Shown: positions 37,732 through 46,787, numbered from the stretch's first letter. The stretch: 64,000 bases of DNA from Vibrio atlanticus (GCF_024347315.1 NZ_AP025460.1:2108001-2172000); one strand, 5' to 3'. Notes: generated by a model not told the origin, from the sequence alone. A program made the numbers and translations.

Positions 37732-39330
37732 TTAGCTCAAAGCACTTTGCTGCTTAACCAATTGATTCTCTGTACGTAAACCAAGAAACAAACTTAGGCA
37801 CATAAGCAATAATATGAAGGCAAATGGTAATGCCATTGAGACTGTTCCAGCTTGTAATGCCTGAATAGATTCAGTACCACCAACCCACAGTAGAACCGCC
37901 GCAATCGCACCGCCCATCAATGCCCAAAATACACGCTGTGGAACAGGTGCATCGACTTTACCGCCAGAAGTAATGCTATCAATAACCAATGAACCTGAGT
38001 CTGATGAGGTGATGAAGAACACCATAATCAAACCAATCGATACCACGGAAAGGACTGAGCTCATTGGCAACGCATCGTAAGTATGGAATAGAGAAAGTGT
38101 AATATCTTGCAGACCATTTATACCAATCTCACCCACTTTATTCGCCACCTGGTCAATCGCAATACCACCGAAAATAGCCATCCAAATGATAATGACAGAC
38201 GTCGGGATAAATAAGACTGCAACGATAAATTCACGAATTGTACGACCTTTAGAGATACGAGCGATGAACATGCCTACGAATGGTGACCATGAAATCCACC
38301 AAGCCCAGTAAAATACCGTCCAACCTTGCATCCATGTTTCATCATCACGACCATGAGGGTTGCTAAGAGGAATAAAGTTCTCAATGTAGCCCATTAGCGC
38401 GGTTGGTATCGCCTTAATACCCGCCATGCCACCCGCGATAGTTACGAAGATCAGCAAGCCTAACGCAACAACCATGTTGACGTTGCTGAGAACCTTAACA
38501 CCACCGTTAATACCGCGAATCACCGACATTGTTGCCAACAGTGTTACCACTGCAATAACAATAAGCTGCATACCAATACCGCCATGGGTACCAAATACAT
38601 GGTTAATACCGCTTGCGGCTTGCTGTGCACCTAGGCCAAGTGATGTTGCAAGGCCAAACAATGTTGCAAGTACTGCGACAATGTCAACGATATGACCAAA
38701 CCACCCCCAAGTTCTGTCACCGAGTAGCGGGTAAAAGATTGAGCGAATAGAAAGCGGTAAGCCTTTATTGAAAGTAAAGAAGGCAAGAGACAAAGCAACA
38801 ACGGCGTAGATTGCCCAACCGTGCAAGCCCCAGTTGTAGATGGTTGCACCTAGTGCCAACTTAGCCGCTTCAGGAGAATACGCTTCAACACCGAGCGGTG
38901 TTTCATACCAACCGGTAAAGTAAGCTACTGGCTCTGCCACACCCCAGAACATCAAACCAATACCCATTCCCGCGGCGAATAACATCGACATCCAAGATAG
39001 GTTAGAGTGCTCTGCTTTAGCATCATCGCCACCTATACGTATCTTTCCGTAAGGGGAGATAATGAGGACAAAACAGAAAAATACGAAAAGGTTCGCAGCC
39101 CACATAAAGAAACCATCGAAGTTACCGATGACTTTCCACTTAACGCCATCAAGTGCCGCTTTAGCTGTTTCAGGTTCTGCAACCAAAAGCGCAATCAGGA
39201 AAGCAATTATCGCCCCAGCGCTGATTCCAAATACAGGGTTATGAACATCAAAACCCCATTTCTGAACATTATCTTGTCCTACGGTATAATCAGTATTATC
39301 AATACTATACCTATCCTTTACAGGCTCCAT
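37732..39330 (-). CDS. BCCT-family betaine/choline-type transporter (paralogue)
   Basis: A 532-residue, 12-TM carrier sharing the same N-terminal 'YSIDNTDYTVGQDNVQKWGFDVHNPVFG' pattern and all BCCT motifs with its neighbour at 35889-37460; it likely arose by tandem duplication. Each copy has its own terminator and a gap of about 270 bases between, so they are separate transcripts. The C-terminus is longer ('LRTENQLVKQQSALS'). Confidence 0.92.
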   Translation of the reverse strand: MEPVKDRYSIDNTDYTVGQDNVQKWGFDVHNPVFGISAGAIIAFLIALLVAEPETAKAALDGVKWKVIGNFDGFFMWAANLFVFFCFVLIISPYGKIRIGGDDAKAEHSNLSWMSMLFAAGMGIGLMFWGVAEPVAYFTGWYETPLGVEAYSPEAAKLALGATIYNWGLHGWAIYAVVALSLAFFTFNKGLPLSIRSIFYPLLGDRTWGWFGHIVDIVAVLATLFGLATSLGLGAQQAASGINHVFGTHGGIGMQLIVIAVVTLLATMSVIRGINGGVKVLSNVNMVVALGLLIFVTIAGGMAGIKAIPTALMGYIENFIPLSNPHGRDDETWMQGWTVFYWAWWISWSPFVGMFIARISKGRTIREFIVAVLFIPTSVIIIWMAIFGGIAIDQVANKVGEIGINGLQDITLSLFHTYDALPMSSVLSVVSIGLIMVFFITSSDSGSLVIDSITSGGKVDAPVPQRVFWALMGGAIAAVLLWVGGTESIQALQAGTVSMALPFAFILLLMCLSLFLGLRTENQLVKQQSALS

Positions 39331-39499
39331 GCATCCTCTCTAATTAGTAGCGCACAATTTGCAACATTGCATTTGGCACTTAAATTTCGAAAGGAAGAAT
39401 AACAACTCGTCGCAAAAATACTAAAAAAACCATCAAAAAACGGGTGTAAACGGCACATTTGGTAATTAAATTACACATTCACTGTAATTTAGCGTAACA

Positions 39500-40138
39500 T
39501 CACTCAACAAGCCCAGAGCTAACAGCATACTTGGCAAGCTCTGCCGTAGAGTGAATGTCGAGCTTATGCTTGATATTTTGTCTATGGGTTTCAACCGTTC
39601 GGTAACTGATATTTAATCCCTTCGCGATCTCTTTACTGCTCTCCCCTTTAGCCACTAATTTCAACACAGCTTCCTCACGCCTACTCAATGGGTTCTTCAC
39701 AGATTGTGTGGGAGTAATAGGCTGAGTAAACAAGTTCTGAGTCACTTTTTCACAGAAATAGGTTGAGCCTTGATTGACCGTCTTGATTGCCTGCACCATT
39801 TTTTCAGCCGAAATTTCTTTCAACATATAGCCGACAGCACCCGATTGCATCACCTTCATGATGTATTCACGGTTGTTATGCATGGTCAGCATCAGCACCT
39901 TAGCTTGAGGATCTTCCTCTTTAATCAGGTGAGTGGCATCAATACCATTCATGATAGGCATGCTGATATCCATCAACACCACATCAGGGCGCAAGTCTTT
40001 AACCACTTCAACGGCTTCTAATCCATTGCTGGCTGTACCTATCACGCTAATATCAGGCTCGAGTTCTAATCTCGCCATAAAGCCATCCAGTACCACTTGG
40101 TGATCATCTGCAATCACAACTCGAATAACTTCACTCAT
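39500..40138 (-). CDS. NarL/LuxR-type response regulator
   Basis: A 212-residue regulator. The receiver has D11-D12 and phosphoacceptor D57 ('VVLMDISMP'), with 'YMLKEIS' carrying the conserved lysine. The C-terminal LuxR helix-turn-helix is 'LSRREEAVLKLVAKGESSKEIAKGLNISYRTVETH'. It overlaps the kinase gene by 8 bases. Likely target: the TRAP genes on the other side of the kinase (inference). Confidence 0.92.
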   Translation of the reverse strand: MSEVIRVVIADDHQVVLDGFMARLELEPDISVIGTASNGLEAVEVVKDLRPDVVLMDISMPIMNGIDATHLIKEEDPQAKVLMLTMHNNREYIMKVMQSGAVGYMLKEISAEKMVQAIKTVNQGSTYFCEKVTQNLFTQPITPTQSVKNPLSRREEAVLKLVAKGESSKEIAKGLNISYRTVETHRQNIKHKLDIHSTAELAKYAVSSGLVE

Positions 40139-41486
40139 TCACTAATCCCTCTAGTGTCAGTAACACTGTAATTTCCGTTCCAAAGCCAACCTCACTCATC
40201 AATTCAAAGTCACCACCGATGAACTCCACCCGTTCTCTCATGTTACGTAACCCAATACCTCGCTTTTCCATTGCTTTATAGGTATTGAAACCGACTCCAT
40301 CGTCTTGGATGAGCAACTGCAACACATTTCCAATTTGCTGTGCGATAACCGTTACTTTGGTCGCTTGTGCGTGTTTCTCTATATTATTCAGTGACTCTTG
40401 CACCACTCGATATAAAGTCGTCGCAGCTTCTGATTTCAACTTTCCCGGCTGCGTATTAAACAAGGTTTCCACTTCAATGCTCGAGTGCGCCTGAAAGTCT
40501 AATAACAGCGAAGACAACGCCGCTTCTAAGCCGATATCATCCAATGAACTTGGTCGAAGTTGATGCGAAATATGCCTCACCTCTTCGATTGCCCGCATCA
40601 GTGAATGCTGCGACTTATTCAAATGCGCCTTGAGGTCTTCATTTTGTAACTTATTACCAAGCAGTTCTAAATGGCAACGACTTGATACTAATAACTGGTT
40701 AATACCATCATGCAACTCACGCGCTAGATGCTTCTTTTCGTCTTCTTGAAACATCACCGTTTTATGGGCGAGCTCTTTTAAATTGTTATCCGCGATTCGA
40801 TGCTCGTGCATGTTGATGGCTAAGGTCAACACGATGATCACCGCCACGGTCACGCTTAAAATGACCACAATGGAAAAGAACGTGGTTTCAATATTTTTGT
40901 TGATCGCAGCCTGCATCGAAGCCACTTCTTGATGCACGTCTTCAATATACAAACCCGTGCCAATCATCCAATCCCAACGTTCTAACCAAGCCGCATAGCT
41001 CAACTTAGACACCACCTCTCCGGTCGAGGGCTTTTGCCACAGGTATTGGTGAAACCCTCCTCCGGTTTGCGCTTCTTTCAACAACGCTTCGATTAGGAAA
41101 TCGCCATCTTCATCTTGCAGTTGAAGTAAGTTTTGCCCTATCAACTCTGGCTGGATTGGATGAACCAAATTGGTTCCGTGGCGATCATACGCAAAGAAGT
41201 AACCGTCAGAGCCATACCTTAGTTTAGACAATATGGTTCGAACTTCTCTTTTGGCTTGTGCTTCTTGGATATCGGGATCATTGTAGATATGTTCGATGGC
41301 ATCAAATGCGAGATCAACAGTGTCTTTGAGGGCGTTTTCACGCGACTTAATTAAGCTGTCTCGGAAGATTTCGACCTCTTTCTCACCCAACGTCTTAGTT
41401 TGGTGTAACGAGATCCAACTAATGCTCGCCGTTACAATCAGCAACGGGAGTAGCGTCAGCAAAATCAGCTTAACTTTTAGAGGCAT
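40131..41486 (-). CDS. Cache-domain sensor histidine kinase (HisKA_3)
   Basis: A 451-residue NarX/DegS-type kinase. First membrane segment about 5-27; a periplasmic single-Cache (sCache_2-like) sensor of about 160 residues ('LSKLRYGSDGYFFAYDRHGTNLVHP', 'WDWMIGTGLYIEDV'); second membrane segment about 195-220; dimerisation/phosphoacceptor motif 'LARELHDGINQLL'; then an ATPase domain with 'DDGVGFN' and 'GIGLRNMRER'. sCache_2 domains commonly bind small carboxylates, matching the neighbouring 2-oxoacid transporter. Confidence 0.9.
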   Translation of the reverse strand: MPLKVKLILLTLLPLLIVTASISWISLHQTKTLGEKEVEIFRDSLIKSRENALKDTVDLAFDAIEHIYNDPDIQEAQAKREVRTILSKLRYGSDGYFFAYDRHGTNLVHPIQPELIGQNLLQLQDEDGDFLIEALLKEAQTGGGFHQYLWQKPSTGEVVSKLSYAAWLERWDWMIGTGLYIEDVHQEVASMQAAINKNIETTFFSIVVILSVTVAVIIVLTLAINMHEHRIADNNLKELAHKTVMFQEDEKKHLARELHDGINQLLVSSRCHLELLGNKLQNEDLKAHLNKSQHSLMRAIEEVRHISHQLRPSSLDDIGLEAALSSLLLDFQAHSSIEVETLFNTQPGKLKSEAATTLYRVVQESLNNIEKHAQATKVTVIAQQIGNVLQLLIQDDGVGFNTYKAMEKRGIGLRNMRERVEFIGGDFELMSEVGFGTEITVLLTLEGLVNE

Positions 41487-41501
41487 TCCTTTTCCTCACA
41501 A

Positions 41502-41534
41502 AAAACGGCTTATTGAACATCAATAAGCCGTTTT
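41502..41534. terminator. Bidirectional terminator between dctM and the kinase gene
   Basis: Perfect 14-bp stem AAAACGGCTTATTG / CAATAAGCCGTTTT with an AACAT loop, T-rich on both strands. Confidence 0.88.
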
Positions 41535-41590
41535 ACTTTATCAATTTATGGATAGCCGTTGAAACATATCATTCACATTCTAGGCTTCAC

Positions 41591-42874
41591 TCACATTCCA
41601 TAGAAAGATGGGAAAGCGAGAAGTGATCCAAGTACGAGGATTTGAATCAAAATGAAAGGCATCACGCCTCGGTAGATATCCTTGGTAGTCACACCTTTTG
41701 GTGCCACCCCTTTTAGATAGAACAAACTGAAGCCAAACGGTGGCGTCAAGAATGAGGTTTGAAGGTTCATCGCGATAAGGATTGCGAACCAAGTCATGTT
41801 GATTCCCATCAGTTCAGCAACAGGCGCAATAATCGGCACAATGATGAAACAGATTTCTACGAAGTCGATGAAGAAACCCAGAATCAAAATCACCAACATG
41901 GTAATGATCAAGAAACCCCACTTCTCACCCGGCAACTGCAGCATCCATTCTTCAACCAGATAATCACCGCCAGTATAAGTAAACGCCATTGAGAATGCCG
42001 TTGCACCCAACAAGATAGCAAATACCATTGCCGTTACTTTGACCGTCTCTTTAGAGGCGTCATACACCATCGACCAACTAAACTGACCGTAGAGCAAAGC
42101 GAGTACCATCGCACCCGCACCACCCAGAGCAGCAGACTCTGTCGGCGTAGCAACACCCGCAAAGATAGAGCCCAATACGACAATAATCAGCGCGAGTGGC
42201 GGTATGATTGCTTTCAATGCGTTGATGACTTCTTGTTTACGGCTGATGGAATCATCACGCTCAATTGGTTGAGCGGCTTCAGGGTTAAGCTTCGCGTATA
42301 TTAAGATATAAACGATATAAGCCCCCACTAACATCACGCCCGGCCAAATCGCGGCTTGGAACAAGTCACCTACCGGAACACCCAATACGTCCCCCAATAG
42401 AATCAAGACGATGGATGGCGGAATGATTTGCCCTAACGTACCAGACGCACAGATGGTACCGCAGGCTAAACCTTTGTCGTAGTTGTACTTGAGCATGACG
42501 GGCAACGAGATAAGCCCCATTGCAACTACAGAAGCGCCTACCACACCGGTTGAAGCGGCAAGCAGTGAACCTACGAGTACTGTCGAGATTGCGATACCAC
42601 CACGCACACCACCAAACAGTCGCCCCATTGACTCAAGCAACTGCTCAGCAAGCTTGGTCTTTTGTAGAACAAGCCCCATGAAGACAAACAATGGAACGGC
42701 CATCAGCACCGTGTTTTCCATGATTGATTGAATTCGATATGGCATGAAGGCAAACATTTCGATGCCTTCAGCCCAAACACCAAAGATTAACGCGATACCA
42801 CCAAAGGTGAACGCCACTGGGAAGCCAAGTAAAAGTGCAAACAAGGCTACGAAAAACATTACTATTCCAATCAT
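41591..42874 (-). CDS. dctM: TRAP transporter large permease (DctM)
   Basis: A 427-residue, about 12-TM permease subunit. Family motifs include 'GFPVAFTFGGIALIFG', 'SLLAASTGVVGASVVAMGLISLPVMLKYNYDKGLACGTICASGTLGQIIPPSI' and 'TPTESAALGGAGA'. It couples Na+ to solute import with DctP and DctQ. It starts nine bases after dctQ. Confidence 0.93.
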   Translation of the reverse strand: MIGIVMFFVALFALLLGFPVAFTFGGIALIFGVWAEGIEMFAFMPYRIQSIMENTVLMAVPLFVFMGLVLQKTKLAEQLLESMGRLFGGVRGGIAISTVLVGSLLAASTGVVGASVVAMGLISLPVMLKYNYDKGLACGTICASGTLGQIIPPSIVLILLGDVLGVPVGDLFQAAIWPGVMLVGAYIVYILIYAKLNPEAAQPIERDDSISRKQEVINALKAIIPPLALIIVVLGSIFAGVATPTESAALGGAGAMVLALLYGQFSWSMVYDASKETVKVTAMVFAILLGATAFSMAFTYTGGDYLVEEWMLQLPGEKWGFLIITMLVILILGFFIDFVEICFIIVPIIAPVAELMGINMTWFAILIAMNLQTSFLTPPFGFSLFYLKGVAPKGVTTKDIYRGVMPFILIQILVLGSLLAFPSFYGM

Positions 42875-42883
42875 GTTCAGCCT

Positions 42884-43429
42884 CTACTTATTCTTTGTAT
42901 GAGTATTGTTTGCATGGATGAGATGGGGATTAAAAATCTTATTCAACGAGTGCAGGATCAAACCGACTCCGCTGAGTGCCATCAAGAAAAATGAAAGTGG
43001 AATCATCGCTTTAATGATCCATCGATAAGGAAGGCCTCCGGGATCGCCCGACGTTTCACCAAGGTTATAACTTTCTTTCGCAACATCGATTCCAAACCAA
43101 GCAACCAGCAAACAAAAAGGCATCAGAAAGATCAGTGTGCCGAGCAAGTCAATAATCGCTTGTGCCTTGAAGCTTAGTTGCTCGTAGAACACATCCACTC
43201 GCACATGACCACCAGCCTTGATGGCATAAGGAACACCTAATAGGAAAACGGCTGAGAAGAGGTGCCACTCCATCTCTTGGAAGGCGATTGAGACATCATT
43301 GAAGGCATATCTCATGACAACGTCATACACAACGTTAGCGATAAGTAGAATAAACAACATACTGGAAAGCCATCCCAGTGCATCACCGATACGATTAAAC
43401 AGGCGTTCAATATAAATTAGACTTCGCAT
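42884..43429 (-). CDS. dctQ: TRAP transporter small permease (DctQ)
   Basis: A 181-residue, four-TM subunit. 'ISIAFQEMEWHLFSAVFLLG' and 'GGHVRVDVFYEQL' are typical of DctQ. The start MRSLIYIERLF at 43429 has GGAG six bases upstream, and the longer frame adds 13 residues without support. Confidence 0.88.
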   Translation of the reverse strand: MRSLIYIERLFNRIGDALGWLSSMLFILLIANVVYDVVMRYAFNDVSIAFQEMEWHLFSAVFLLGVPYAIKAGGHVRVDVFYEQLSFKAQAIIDLLGTLIFLMPFCLLVAWFGIDVAKESYNLGETSGDPGGLPYRWIIKAMIPLSFFLMALSGVGLILHSLNKIFNPHLIHANNTHTKNK

Positions 43430-43558
43430 TCCCGACTCCATGGAATTTGAAAAGACATCGCGCAGCACAACTAACCCAAACTAAAAACGATTCAGTTTAT
43501 AGCTAGCAATAGGCACGACGTAGAAAGGGTTCTTGGGCATTTAATTATTATATTTAAA

Positions 43559-43614
43559 ATGAACCCTCAGCTTATTCACTCTTAAATACTCAATAAGAAA
43601 AGCTTTGGGTTCAT
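43559..43614 (-). promoter_or_regulatory. Intercistronic hairpin between dctP and dctQ
   Basis: ATGAACCC (43559-43566) pairs with GGGTTCAT (43607-43614), with an inner AGCTT/AAGCT pair. Followed on the minus strand by an AT-rich TTTTAAATATAAT. It may attenuate or protect the mRNA so that binding protein is made in excess over the permease. Confidence 0.55.
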
Positions 43615-43639
43615 TTCACTTCAGTTCAACAACAGTCGA

Positions 43640-44734
43640 TTATTTCGCTTGGCTATTTAAATAAGCTCTGTGTGAAATATCTGTCCATGAACGTACTTGC
43701 TCTAGGTAGCTTGCTTGTGAAGCTTGAATCTCTTTTGCCAATGCATCTTTCTCAGCGTGCTTAGCAAGTAGGCGATCGTTCGCTTCTTTCAGTGCAGACA
43801 TAACCTCTGGTGGGAAATCTTTAACTTGTACGTCTGGGTATTCTGTTTTCATTGAAACCCAGTTCTTTCCACTTTCGTGCGTTGCTTGTGTGTACATGTC
43901 GTAAGCCGCTGTACGCATTGCAACACGCAAGATTTCTTGTAGGTCTTCAGGAAGCTTGTTCCATGTACGCTTGTTCACTAGGAATTGAAGCTCTGAACCC
44001 GGCTCATGCCAACCTGTGTAGTAGTAAGGCGCGATCTTGTGGAAGCCCATACGCAGATCAAGTGATGGGCCTACCCACTCTAGTGCATCGATTGTGCGAC
44101 GCTCTAGAGACGTGTAAAGCTCACCTGGGGCAATATTGGTAGGTTTAGCGCCTAGCTCCGCTAGAATCTCACCAGCAAAGCCAGGGATACGCATTTTCAG
44201 ACCTTGTAGGTCTTCCACACTGTTGATCTCTTTTTGAAACCAACCGCCCATCTGGATATCCGTATTACCACCTGGGAACGACATCAAATTATGTGGAGAG
44301 TAAACCTGCTCCATCAACTCCATACCACCACCGTGATAGAACCACGCATATTGTTCAGCAGGCGTCATACCGAAAGGCATAGAAGTGAAGTAAAGCGTGT
44401 TTGGAACTTTACCTTTCCAGTAGTAAGAGCCTGAGTGCCCCATGTCGTATTGACCAGACTTAACCATGTCAAAAACGCCAAGCGGTGCTTTGTGTTTGTT
44501 CGCAGAATCGATTCTGATTTGCAGTCGACCGTTCGACATTTTCTCAGCCATCGCAGCCATGTTCTTCGTCGCGTCACCGAATACAGGGAAGTTTGGTCCC
44601 CATGTTTCAGCAAGCTTCAAGCGATAAACCTTATCAGCAGCAGTTGCACCAGTAGCGACCAAAGCTAAACAAGCCACTGCAGTAACTGCAACGTTTTTAA
44701 AAACTCGTGTGAGGGAGTTAGAAATGAGACTCAT
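43640..44734 (-). CDS. TRAP solute-binding protein, TakP-like (DctP family)
   Basis: A 364-residue periplasmic binding protein. Signal peptide about 1-32 (ending 'GATAA'). 'QMGGWFQKEINSVEDLQGLKMRIPGFAGE' and 'LEWVGPSLDLRMGFHKIAPYYYTGWHEPG' closely resemble TakP of Rhodobacter, which binds 2-oxoacids such as pyruvate with Na+. The ligand here is therefore probably a 2-oxo or 2-hydroxy acid (inference). ATG 44734 has AAGGA seven bases upstream; GTG 44740 is an alternative. Confidence 0.88.
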   Translation of the reverse strand: MSLISNSLTRVFKNVAVTAVACLALVATGATAADKVYRLKLAETWGPNFPVFGDATKNMAAMAEKMSNGRLQIRIDSANKHKAPLGVFDMVKSGQYDMGHSGSYYWKGKVPNTLYFTSMPFGMTPAEQYAWFYHGGGMELMEQVYSPHNLMSFPGGNTDIQMGGWFQKEINSVEDLQGLKMRIPGFAGEILAELGAKPTNIAPGELYTSLERRTIDALEWVGPSLDLRMGFHKIAPYYYTGWHEPGSELQFLVNKRTWNKLPEDLQEILRVAMRTAAYDMYTQATHESGKNWVSMKTEYPDVQVKDFPPEVMSALKEANDRLLAKHAEKDALAKEIQASQASYLEQVRSWTDISHRAYLNSQAK

Positions 44735-44876
44735 GTTCACGTCCTTTGTTGGGTTAACACTCTTTCTATGAGCATTTTTTATGATTCAACATAAGAGTGC
44801 ACCGTGATGTAGCAACAAGATATCAGGGAGAGCACGCACGACGGACTCACATAAACTGCGTATTAGACCAAAGGAT

Positions 44877-44892
44877 TACGTAGAACTACGTA
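44877..44892. promoter_or_regulatory. 7-2-7 inverted repeat upstream of dctP
   Basis: TACGTAG-AA-CTACGTA is a perfect inverted repeat with the 7-2-7 geometry used by NarL-type regulators. It lies about 140 bases before the dctP start and is a candidate site for the regulator encoded at 39500-40138. Confidence 0.5.
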
Positions 44893-45208
44893 GGAGATAA
44901 TTTAGCGATGTCGATTTTAAAGGATCTGGGAGATTCATTAGGGTAATTAGTATTGATAAATACCTAAGTAGTTATAGTGAAACTGCATTAACAATTGATT
45001 TCCATTTCGTGAGGAAGCTCTATTCTCGCCACACATCAAATACGCACTTAAATGCATTTATCCATATAAATCAAAGTTTCAGAGAATTAGACGTCCTACT
45101 TTGGTACCTACTGATTCGAAACATGGGACACGCGAAAGACAGGTGAATAACGGAAGGGGCCAGCCGATTGGGAAAAGGCTTCTGGGGCTAGGTTTGAATG
45201 TGTGTATG

Positions 45209-45238
45209 GGGTTAGGGTTAGGGTTAGGGTTAGGGTTA
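45209..45238. repeat. (GGGTTA)5 hexanucleotide repeat
   Basis: Five exact tandem copies of GGGTTA, the same unit as vertebrate-type telomeric DNA. Four or more GGG runs spaced by TTA can fold into a G-quadruplex. It is in intergenic DNA before a terminator. Confidence 0.92.
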
Positions 45239-45254
45239 TCATGATCCGCCAGAT

Positions 45255-45281
45255 ACAAAAAAGCCTCGATAATCGAGGCTT
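45255..45281 (-). terminator. Terminator of the H1-like gene
   Basis: Stem AAGCCTCGAT / ATCGAGGCTT followed on the minus strand by six Ts, 35 bases past the stop. Confidence 0.88.
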
Positions 45282-45316
45282 AAAAACTTTAACGAAGCGA
45301 ATGTCATCCCGCGGGA

Positions 45317-45709
45317 TTACATAGCTTTGTAGATAACCTTGTTACCTGCAAGTTGCTCTTTCGCTACTAGGTTTTCTTCAAGAAGTTTTTTCAATGCGCC
45401 TGTTGCCCATGAAGCTGCTTTCGCGTCTTCTTGACCAGCTGCTAGGCCGATACCTTTAGGGTTAATGCCTTCAGCATTGCTAACAACGATGTCTAGAACT
45501 TGTTGTTGCTTAGGAGTCAGTGCTACTGCAACTTCTTTAGTTGCTGCTACTGCTTTCTCTACCGCTGGTTTTGCTGCTACAGTTTTTTCTGCTACAACTT
45601 TCTCTGCGACAGGCTTCGCTTTTTTCGGCGTTGCCACTGCTTTAACTACAGCCGCTTTAGTGCGTTTCTGCAGTTTAGCCTGCACCTTACGCTTATGAGC
45701 AAGTCTCAT
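45317..45709 (-). CDS. Lysine/alanine-rich protein with winged-helix end (histone H1-like)
   Basis: A 130-residue basic protein. Residues 1-62 are Lys/Ala/Val-rich with PKKAKP and repeated 'VAEK/VAxK' units, like eukaryotic H1 tails or bacterial HctB-type proteins. Residues about 64-130 ('LTPKQQQVLDIVVSNAEGINPKGIGLAAGQ', 'GALKKLLEENLVAKE') look like a winged-helix domain. A nucleoid-binding role is likely but inferred. It is a single gene with its own terminator. Confidence 0.72.
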   Translation of the reverse strand: MRLAHKRKVQAKLQKRTKAAVVKAVATPKKAKPVAEKVVAEKTVAAKPAVEKAVAATKEVAVALTPKQQQVLDIVVSNAEGINPKGIGLAAGQEDAKAASWATGALKKLLEENLVAKEQLAGNKVIYKAM

Positions 45710-45909
45710 TGAATATTTCTCCAGTTCACTGCTCTTTTCGCAGTGGTGAAAATTTGAAGCGCGATTTATACCAAAAAACCGGAGCTATTTGTAGAGTGAA
45801 GCGTCGAAAGTCGACGAAAAATACCGATATTGTCTACTAGCGTCTATTATTTAATCATCGACTTATCAATTCAGGGTCATATACACTGGTTATCCATCCA
45901 GACAAAAAT

Positions 45910-46749
45910 ATGAAAACTTGGTGTTGCCTATGGACACTCGTCACCTTACAAATTTCTCTTTGCCTGCATTTACGCAATCATATCGAATTATCGCCATCAT
46001 ATCGAATTATCGCCATCATTTTAGGATTCGCTTGCCTAATCATGGCGTTATACATTGATAACTCAAAATTACTGATCGTGGGTGCATTTTGCATTAGCGC
46101 ACTTTTGGGCACGGGCTATTATTTGATGCTTCGTAGCAGAGTGATGTTCACGCTCACCCCCACTCACTTTCAACAGCATTTTTATAAAGGTGGATGGGTT
46201 TTAAAGTGGAGCAATATTGAAAAGATTGGCATGTGTACCTACGAACAAGAGGGTTGGCATCAACCTCTCCCTTGGGTCGGCATTAAAATGAAAGATTACT
46301 CGCCCTACCTTGACTCTATTTGCCCAAAAATAACCTGCGAATTATTGCTCAGCCAACGAGCACTTTTGTACTTGGGAGCGAAGCAAGCGGGTAAAGAATC
46401 GAACTTTGAAGATATGGTTTTAGACTCATCACACTACCACACTCGTTGTACCGAAAGCGGGTGTGTGGAATTAAGCCAATATAAAGAGTCAAAGAATACC
46501 GACGAAGTGAGTTTCAGCGCTCAACAAACGCAAATGGATGCGGATTCATCCGATAAAGCAAATAATCACAACGCGGTGATTAAAGACTATTCTGGATTAC
46601 AGGCGATGCTTGCCAACAGAATGAAATATCAAAGAGGCTTCCACGGGTATGACATTTTCATATCAACCAATGATCTGAATATCAGTGGGGAGGAGTTTGT
46701 TGGACTGGCTCGACGCTACTTGGCGGCAACCGAACGTCTTTCTGATTAA
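45910..46749 (+). CDS. DUF2982 family membrane protein, N-terminus altered by a 19-bp duplication
   Basis: The body (two membrane segments at about 33-50 and 55-73, then 'GLQAMLANRMKYQRGFHGYDIF') fits the Vibrio DUF2982 family. A perfect 19-bp tandem duplication at 45977-45995/45996-46014 shifts the frame. Removing one copy puts ATG 45930 in frame and yields MDTRHLTNFSLPAFTQSY followed by the first membrane segment, a more natural N-terminus (266 residues). As it stands, the body can only be read from ATG 45910, which has no good ribosome binding site. The gene is either damaged, switched or rescued by this start. The function is unknown. Confidence 0.75.
   Translation: MKTWCCLWTLVTLQISLCLHLRNHIELSPSYRIIAIILGFACLIMALYIDNSKLLIVGAFCISALLGTGYYLMLRSRVMFTLTPTHFQQHFYKGGWVLKWSNIEKIGMCTYEQEGWHQPLPWVGIKMKDYSPYLDSICPKITCELLLSQRALLYLGAKQAGKESNFEDMVLDSSHYHTRCTESGCVELSQYKESKNTDEVSFSAQQTQMDADSSDKANNHNAVIKDYSGLQAMLANRMKYQRGFHGYDIFISTNDLNISGEEFVGLARRYLAATERLSD
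45977..46014 (+). repeat. 19-bp tandem duplication inside DUF2982 gene
   Basis: Two exact copies of ATCATATCGAATTATCGCC, with five more matching bases after the second copy. The unit is not a multiple of three. Confidence 0.95.
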
Positions 46750-46787
46750 AATTAAACTGGTTTAAAGTAAAACCGAACACAATAAAA

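Larger units (their letters stand above)
44735..45254. other. Long intergenic region upstream of dctP
   Basis: About 520 bases without a gene. It holds a perfect 7-2-7 inverted repeat (44877-44892), listed separately, and a five-copy GGGTTA repeat (45209-45238). The rest shows no coding signal. Confidence 0.6.

Noticed and set aside
45209..45238. Telomere repeat considered as a replicon end or eukaryotic contamination
   Set aside because: Bacterial genes and a normal terminator continue on both sides without a break.
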